Shown piece by piece: positions 5,303 to 9,451 of a DNA stretch of 9,451 nt. The notes under the pieces are model-generated. The model did no database searches. It worked only from the letters and a program-made list of their open reading frames with translations, and was not told the origin of the DNA. The stretch spans positions 1-9,451 of the forward strand of contig JAFABA010000020.1 of the NCBI GenBank assembly GCA_023426265.1, in the 5' to 3' direction. Each line of letters opens with the position of its first letter. Within the stretch, counting starts at the first letter, position 1. The stretch is from Bacillota bacterium (GTDB taxonomy: Bacteria; Bacillota; Clostridia; Christensenellales; CAG-138). The position numbers and the translations under genes are program-made.

Positions 5303-6721
5303 TTATTTCAGCGCCGCTTCCAACAGGCTCTTGAGCTTCACCGGATCGGCCTTGCCCGCGGTCAGTTTCATGACATGCCCCATAATAGCTTGCATGGCGC
5401 TAATTTTGCCCGCGCGGTAATCCGAAACGGCGTTGGGGTTTGCTGCAAGTGCTGCGGCCAAATGCTCCTTTAACACCGCTTCGTCGCTGATCTGCTCCAG
5501 GCCGAGGCGCTTGACGATACTCTCCGGCGCTTCATCCTGTTCCCACATGGCGGCGAGCACCTTTTTGCCCGCGCTGCTGTTGATTTTGCCTGTGCCGATG
5601 AGCTCACATAAAGCGGCCAAGTGACCTGCCGCAATGCGGATGGAAGCGTCTTCACCCTGGCCGCGCAGACGGAACACCTCGCTGATGAGGAGGTTCGCAA
5701 GCAGCTTGGGATAGGCGGTGCCCTTCGCCGCTTCCTCAAAATAATCCGAAACCTCCTGCTCGTTGGTCAGCAGCGACGCATCGTAGCCGGAAAGCCCGTA
5801 CTGCTCCATATAAACTGCTTTGCGCTCCTCGGGCAGCAGCGGGATCTGTTTCTGCAAGCGTTCGATCTCGCCTTTGGGAAGCTCCACCGCGCAAAGGTCC
5901 GGGTCGGGGAAGTACCGATAATCGTTGGCATTTTCTTTCCGGCGCATGGAGGAGGTTTTGCCCGAACCCTGATCAAACCGCCGGGTTTCCTGCACGATAG
6001 GTTCTCCCGCCTCGATCGCCTCAATCTGGCGCGCGCTTTCAAACTCTATGGCGCGGCGTACAGACTGGAAGGAGTTGAGGTTCTTGGTCTCCGTGCGCGT
6101 GCCGTAAACATCCGAGCCCGCCTGGCGCATGGACAGGTTGACGTCGCAGCGCATGCTGCCCTCGTTCATTTTGCAGTCCGAGATGCCGGTGTAGAGTATG
6201 GTGGCGCGGAGCTTTTCCAAGAAATCGATTGCCTCCTGCGCACTCCGCATATCCGGCTCGGTGACGATTTCAATGAGCGGCACGCCGCAGCGGTTGCAGT
6301 CGAACAGCGTGCCGAGGTTAGCGTCGTGCGTTAATTTGCCCGCGTCCTCCTCGATATGGATGCGCGTTAAACGCACCCTCTTTTCCCCCGCCGGGGTTTC
6401 GATGGTCAAATACCCGCCTTCGCACAGCGGGAGATCATACTGCGAGATCTGATAGGCCTTGGGGAGATCGGGGTAGACGTAATTCTTCCGGTCCAGCTTG
6501 GAGTAAGGCGCGATGTTGCAGTGTGTCGCTAAGCCCGCCTTGACGGCGTACTCCACCACCTTGCCGTTCAACACCGGAAGCGCGCCCGGCATGCCCATGC
6601 ACACGGGGCAAATCTGCGTGTTGGGCAAAGCGCCAAACGTCGTGGGGCAGGAGCAGAAGATCTTGCTCTCCGTTTTCAATTCAATATGGATTTCCAGGCC
6701 GATGACGGTTTCGTATTGCAT
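5303..6721 (-). CDS. gatB: Asp-tRNA(Asn)/Glu-tRNA(Gln) amidotransferase subunit B
   Basis: This 472-residue subunit of GatCAB binds the misacylated tRNA and holds the ATP-dependent kinase site that activates the Asp or Glu carboxyl group before amidation. The N-terminal cradle starts QYETVIGLEIHIELKT and carries the zinc ligands Cys23, Cys25, Cys38 and Cys41 (CSC and CPVC). KLDRKNYVYPDLPKAYQISQ follows near 80-99. The C-terminal helical YqeY-like tail that contacts the tRNA elbow is complete (SDYRAGKISAMQAIMGHVMK). I use ATG at 6721. The longest frame begins at TTG 6736, but that TTG directly abuts the Shine-Dalgarno GGAGGGG (6734..6728), which is spaced six bases from the ATG. The ATG follows the gatA stop after one base (TGATATG), which indicates translational coupling. 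Confidence 0.97.
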   Translation of the reverse strand: MQYETVIGLEIHIELKTESKIFCSCPTTFGALPNTQICPVCMGMPGALPVLNGKVVEYAVKAGLATHCNIAPYSKLDRKNYVYPDLPKAYQISQYDLPLCEGGYLTIETPAGEKRVRLTRIHIEEDAGKLTHDANLGTLFDCNRCGVPLIEIVTEPDMRSAQEAIDFLEKLRATILYTGISDCKMNEGSMRCDVNLSMRQAGSDVYGTRTETKNLNSFQSVRRAIEFESARQIEAIEAGEPIVQETRRFDQGSGKTSSMRRKENANDYRYFPDPDLCAVELPKGEIERLQKQIPLLPEERKAVYMEQYGLSGYDASLLTNEQEVSDYFEEAAKGTAYPKLLANLLISEVFRLRGQGEDASIRIAAGHLAALCELIGTGKINSSAGKKVLAAMWEQDEAPESIVKRLGLEQISDEAVLKEHLAAALAANPNAVSDYRAGKISAMQAIMGHVMKLTAGKADPVKLKSLLEAALK

Positions 6722-6722
6722 A

Positions 6723-8195
6723 TCAATCCCCTCCAAACGCGGGCGCAGTCAGATGGTATACGCCGTATTCACGCTCATACGCCGCGCCGAAATTCAGCAG
6801 CGTATATTCGTCAAACGCCTTGCCGATTAATTGCATGCCTACCGGCAGGCCATCCGTTTCCCCGCAGGGCATGGAAAGCGCGGGCAGGCCCGCGATGTTA
6901 ACGGGCACGGTGCAGATATCGCCCAAGTACATTTCCAAAGGGTCCGCCGTTTTTTCCCCGATGCGGTAGGCCGCAGTAGGCGCTACGGGAGAGAGCACCG
7001 CGTCAAACGTTTCAAACACCTTCGCATAGGCTTGGGAAAGCAGCGTGCGTACCTGGAGCGCCTTTTTATAATACGCGTCGTAATACCCTGCCGAGAGCGC
7101 GAACGTGCCCAAGAGGATACGGCGCTTGACCTCGGGGCCGAAGCCTTCGCTGCGGGACTTTAAATACAGTTCCTCCAGCGTTTCGCAGCCTTCGGCGCGG
7201 TAGCCGTAGCGCACGCCGTCAAACCGGCCCAGGTTGCTGGATGCCTCGGCGCTTGAAATGATGTAGTACGCGGGCAGGGCGTTAGAAAGCATGGGCATGC
7301 TCACTTCCGCGACTTCCGCCCCCATTTGTTCAAACCGCCTGGCCGCCTCCAGTATGGCGGCTTTTACGCCGGGGGATATGCCTTCGCCTAAAAATTCCTT
7401 GGGCAATGCGAGCCGCTTGCCCCTGACCTCTCCTGTAAGGGCTTTCGCGAAGCCCGTTTCCTTTCCGGGGACGGAGGTGCTATCCTGCGGATCGTACCCG
7501 CAGATGGCGTCGAGCACCAATGCGCAATCCTCTACGGTCTTGGTAAGCGGGCCGATCTGGTCTAAAGACGACGCGAAGGCGATTAAGCCGTAACGGGAAA
7601 CCCGGCCGTAGGTCGGCTTCATGCCCACCACGCCGCAGAACGCGGCAGGCTGGCGGATGGAGCCGCCGGTATCCGAGCCTAACGCAAACGCCGCCTCGTC
7701 CGCAGCCACCGCCGCGGCGGAGCCGCCAGAGCTGCCGCCCGGCACGCGGGTGAGATCGCGCGGGTTTTTTGTGACCTTGACTGCGGAGTTTTCCGTACTG
7801 GAGCCCATGGCGAACTCGTCCATGTTGGCCTTGCCTAAAAACACGCAGCCCGCGTCCGCAAGCTTTCGCACCGCCGTGGCGTCATAGGGCGAACGGAAGT
7901 TATGCAATATCTTCGAAGCGCACGTGGTATTCCCCCAGGTGGTGCACATGTTGTCCTTAAGCGCTACGGGCACGCCCGCAAGCGGGGAAAGCGTTTCGTT
8001 GCTTTTCCGCTTTTGGTCGATTGCTTCCGCAGTTTTTAACGCATACTCGGAAGCCACGGAAAGGTATGCCCCGACGCTGCCGTCCGTTTGCGCAATGCGG
8101 GTCAGGTAAGCTTCGGTGGCCTCCTTTGCGGAGACCTCCCTGGATGCAAGCTGCTTTGCGAGCGCCGCGGCGCTCAAACGCGTAATGTCCTTCAT
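6723..8195 (-). CDS. gatA: Asp-tRNA(Asn)/Glu-tRNA(Gln) amidotransferase subunit A
   Basis: This 490-residue amidase-signature subunit of GatCAB hydrolyses glutamine and passes ammonia through a channel to GatB. The Ser-cisSer-Lys triad is visible as Lys80 (GVPVALKDNM), Ser155 (PGGSSGGSAAAVAA) and Ser179 (LGSDTGGSIRQPAAFCGVVG), each one more than the S. aureus numbering. The length is normal and the C-terminal end is intact (ALSMPCGETDGLPVGMQLIGKAFDE split over 415-460). The ATG at 8195 lies nine bases after the stop of the aspS-gatC fusion, with AAGGGGG as the ribosome binding site. The stop is one base from the gatB start, so the subunits are made together. Confidence 0.97.
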   Translation of the reverse strand: MKDITRLSAAALAKQLASREVSAKEATEAYLTRIAQTDGSVGAYLSVASEYALKTAEAIDQKRKSNETLSPLAGVPVALKDNMCTTWGNTTCASKILHNFRSPYDATAVRKLADAGCVFLGKANMDEFAMGSSTENSAVKVTKNPRDLTRVPGGSSGGSAAAVAADEAAFALGSDTGGSIRQPAAFCGVVGMKPTYGRVSRYGLIAFASSLDQIGPLTKTVEDCALVLDAICGYDPQDSTSVPGKETGFAKALTGEVRGKRLALPKEFLGEGISPGVKAAILEAARRFEQMGAEVAEVSMPMLSNALPAYYIISSAEASSNLGRFDGVRYGYRAEGCETLEELYLKSRSEGFGPEVKRRILLGTFALSAGYYDAYYKKALQVRTLLSQAYAKVFETFDAVLSPVAPTAAYRIGEKTADPLEMYLGDICTVPVNIAGLPALSMPCGETDGLPVGMQLIGKAFDEYTLLNFGAAYEREYGVYHLTAPAFGGD

Positions 8196-8204
8196 GTGTC
8201 CCCC

Positions 8205-9451
8205 TTACTCGATGGCGCTGGGCACGCGGATATAATCCCCGTGCATGGAAGGCACGTTCTCTAAAAGCGCCTCCCGGTTGCACGGCTTTGCTTCGTCTAA
8301 ACGAAATACGTTATGGAGCGGCACCACATGCGCGGTGACGGGAACACAGTTCGTATCCACATGATCGAGCTGCCCCGCAAAATGAATGATAGCGGAAAGC
8401 TCCTGTTTCATGTTGGCCTGCTCGGCTTTTGTAAGCTGCAACGAAGCAAGCTCCGCCACCCGCGCGATGTCGAATTCCTCTTCCGCCTGCTTCTTTTTTG
8501 CCTGTTTCTCGCCTGCTGCCGCCGCTTCGGGCTTGGCGTCCCCGGTGAGTATGTGCAGTTCCTTCAATTGCGCGGCGTCCACGGGATCCGGCGCGTTGGT
8601 CAGCAGGCACTTGGCGTCCTTGGTCTTGGGGAACGCCGTGACGTCGCGCAGGGAGTCGGCACCCAACAGCAACATGACCAGCCGGTCGAGGCCGAACGCG
8701 AACCCGCCGTGCGGCGGCGTGCCATAGCGGAACGCGCGGATAAAGAAGCCGAACCGGCGCTCCACCTCTTCGTCCGATAACCCCAGCGCCTGGAACATCA
8801 GTTTCTGCACCTCGCTGTTGTGGATACGGATGCTGCCGCTGCCAAGCTCGATGCCGTTTAGCACCACGTCGTACGCCTGTGCGCGCACACGGCCGGGGTC
8901 TGTAAACAGGTAGGGGAGATCCTCCTCGTACGGCATGGTAAAGGGGTGATGCGTCGCCATCCAGCGGTTTTCTTCCTCGGAATACTCAAATTCCGGGAAA
9001 TCCGTCACGATCAAAAACGCGTACCGGTCCTTGGGCCTTAAGTTTAGCAGATCGCCAAGCTCCAGCCGCAGCCCCCCCAATGTCCTTCTTGCGGTGGAAA
9101 GCTTATCTGCACAGAACAAGATAAAATCGCCCGGCTTGCCGTCCACGCGGTCGAGAAGCTCCTGCCAGACTTCCTCCGAGAAATACTTGGGCAGTATAGA
9201 GTTGATGCTGCCATCTTCACGGATTAAAATCCACGCCATGCCCTTTGCACCGTAGCTTTGTGCGCGGACGGTCAGCTCCTCGATTGCGGTTTTCGAAAAG
9301 CTCGCGCCGCCCTTGACGTTAATTACCCGGACGACGCCCTTCTTTTGCGCCGCGTTTTTGAATACGGCGAACGAGCTTTTGGAGGTAATATCCGTTACGT
9401 CAATAATCGGAAGTTCAAAGCGGATATCCGGTTTGTCGCTGCCGTAGGTAT
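8205..9451 (-). CDS. Aspartyl-tRNA synthetase fused to GatC (5' end outside window)
   Basis: The frame is open from the window edge to the TAA at 8207..8205, giving 414 visible residues. Residues 1-300 are the C-terminal half of a bacterial AspRS: YGSDKPDIRFELP at 2-14, the GAD insertion domain around 15-130, then the class II core with GIELGSGSIRIH (about 199-210) and motif 3 GGFAFGLDRLVMLL (248-261). AspRS homology ends near LKELHI (295-300). A linker of about 25 residues rich in Ala, Lys and Glu follows (301-325). Residues 326-414 are a full GatC: FDIARVAELASLQLTKAEQ, HVVPLHNVFRLDEAKP and NVPSMHGDYIRVP. No ATG, GTG or TTG lies in frame in the linker ahead of the GatC part, so a normal free GatC is not expected. 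The OB-fold anticodon domain that would decide tRNA(Asn) recognition is outside the window. The gene heads a gatA-gatB operon. Confidence 0.93.
   Translation of the reverse strand, partial: TYGSDKPDIRFELPIIDVTDITSKSSFAVFKNAAQKKGVVRVINVKGGASFSKTAIEELTVRAQSYGAKGMAWILIREDGSINSILPKYFSEEVWQELLDRVDGKPGDFILFCADKLSTARRTLGGLRLELGDLLNLRPKDRYAFLIVTDFPEFEYSEEENRWMATHHPFTMPYEEDLPYLFTDPGRVRAQAYDVVLNGIELGSGSIRIHNSEVQKLMFQALGLSDEEVERRFGFFIRAFRYGTPPHGGFAFGLDRLVMLLLGADSLRDVTAFPKTKDAKCLLTNAPDPVDAAQLKELHILTGDAKPEAAAAGEKQAKKKQAEEEFDIARVAELASLQLTKAEQANMKQELSAIIHFAGQLDHVDTNCVPVTAHVVPLHNVFRLDEAKPCNREALLENVPSMHGDYIRVPSAIE
8208..8474 (-). other. gatC: GatC domain of the AspRS-GatC fusion
   Basis: This 89-residue segment has the size and order of a stand-alone GatC: an N-terminal helix (ARVAELASLQLTKAEQ), a second helix (LSAIIHFAGQLDHVD), and then the extended tail that wraps between GatA and GatB (VTAHVVPLHNVFRLDE, ALLENVPSMHGDYIRVP). 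The first ATG inside it encodes a residue within the second half of the N-terminal helix region, so starting there would lose conserved structure. The first in-frame GTG removes only the opening residues but has no properly placed ribosome binding site or usual spacing. It is therefore read as a covalent domain. Confidence 0.9.

Noticed and set aside
5303..6736. Longer gatB start at TTG 6736
   Set aside because: The TTG abuts the GGAGGGG ribosome binding site, which is correctly spaced for the ATG at 6721. The extra five residues do not belong to the family N-terminus.
8208..8474. Separate gatC gene rather than a fusion
   Set aside because: No in-frame ATG, GTG or TTG precedes the conserved GatC N-terminus in the linker, and the frame is continuous with AspRS.
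8313..8780. 155-codon plus-strand ORF opposite the AspRS-GatC junction
   Set aside because: It is antisense to a clearly conserved coding region and shows no family features.
1..9451. CRISPR arrays, tRNA or rRNA genes, insertion sequences, phage genes
   Set aside because: No spaced direct repeats, no tRNA-like cloverleaf sequences and no transposase or integrase motifs were seen. Gene spacing and content are those of ordinary chromosome.

Overview
The window is a compact stretch of housekeeping DNA from a Gram-positive anaerobe-like bacterium, most likely a Clostridia-type member of the Bacillota. The reasons are strong AGGAGG-type ribosome binding sites, a GatCAB amidotransferase operon, a B. 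cereus-type MetA, and a free-standing methionine synthase reactivation domain next to metF. The genus cannot be named from sequence alone. Every supported gene lies on the minus strand, so transcription runs from position 9451 towards 1. The plus-strand open frames are shadows.

Region 1 (9451 to about 5200) is a translation operon. It begins with the 3' part of an aspartyl-tRNA synthetase gene that runs in frame, through an Ala/Lys/Glu-rich linker, into a complete GatC subunit. gatA and gatB follow with almost no spacing, and a hairpin terminator ends the unit. Together they would charge Asp onto tRNA(Asn) and amidate it to Asn-tRNA(Asn). The covalent AspRS-GatC fusion is the first notable item.

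Region 2 (about 5200 to 3600) holds gdhA, an E. coli-like, probably NADP-dependent glutamate dehydrogenase. It has a candidate promoter with a perfect TATAAT about 200 bases upstream, which implies a long leader.

Region 3 (about 3590 to 1) is a methionine gene cluster: metY (O-acetylhomoserine sulfhydrylase), metA (homoserine O-acyltransferase with the acetyl-type Glu111), metF, and the start of a probable MetH reactivation-domain protein. MetA makes O-acetylhomoserine and MetY turns it into homocysteine. MetF supplies methyl-THF for the B12-dependent methionine synthase, and the partial protein would keep that synthase active.

The most striking item lies upstream of metY: a short, unannotated leader ORF of 33 codons with eight Met residues, including two ATGATGATG runs and a good Shine-Dalgarno. 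It is followed by a perfect 13-bp intrinsic terminator. The RNA can form a complete set of trp-attenuator-like alternative pairings (1:2, 2:3, 3:4), with the first Met run placed so that a stalled ribosome would cover segment 1. This reads as ribosome-mediated attenuation by methionine, in place of the SAM riboswitch or T-box usual in this phylum. All pairings were found by eye and have not been tested by folding or alignment.
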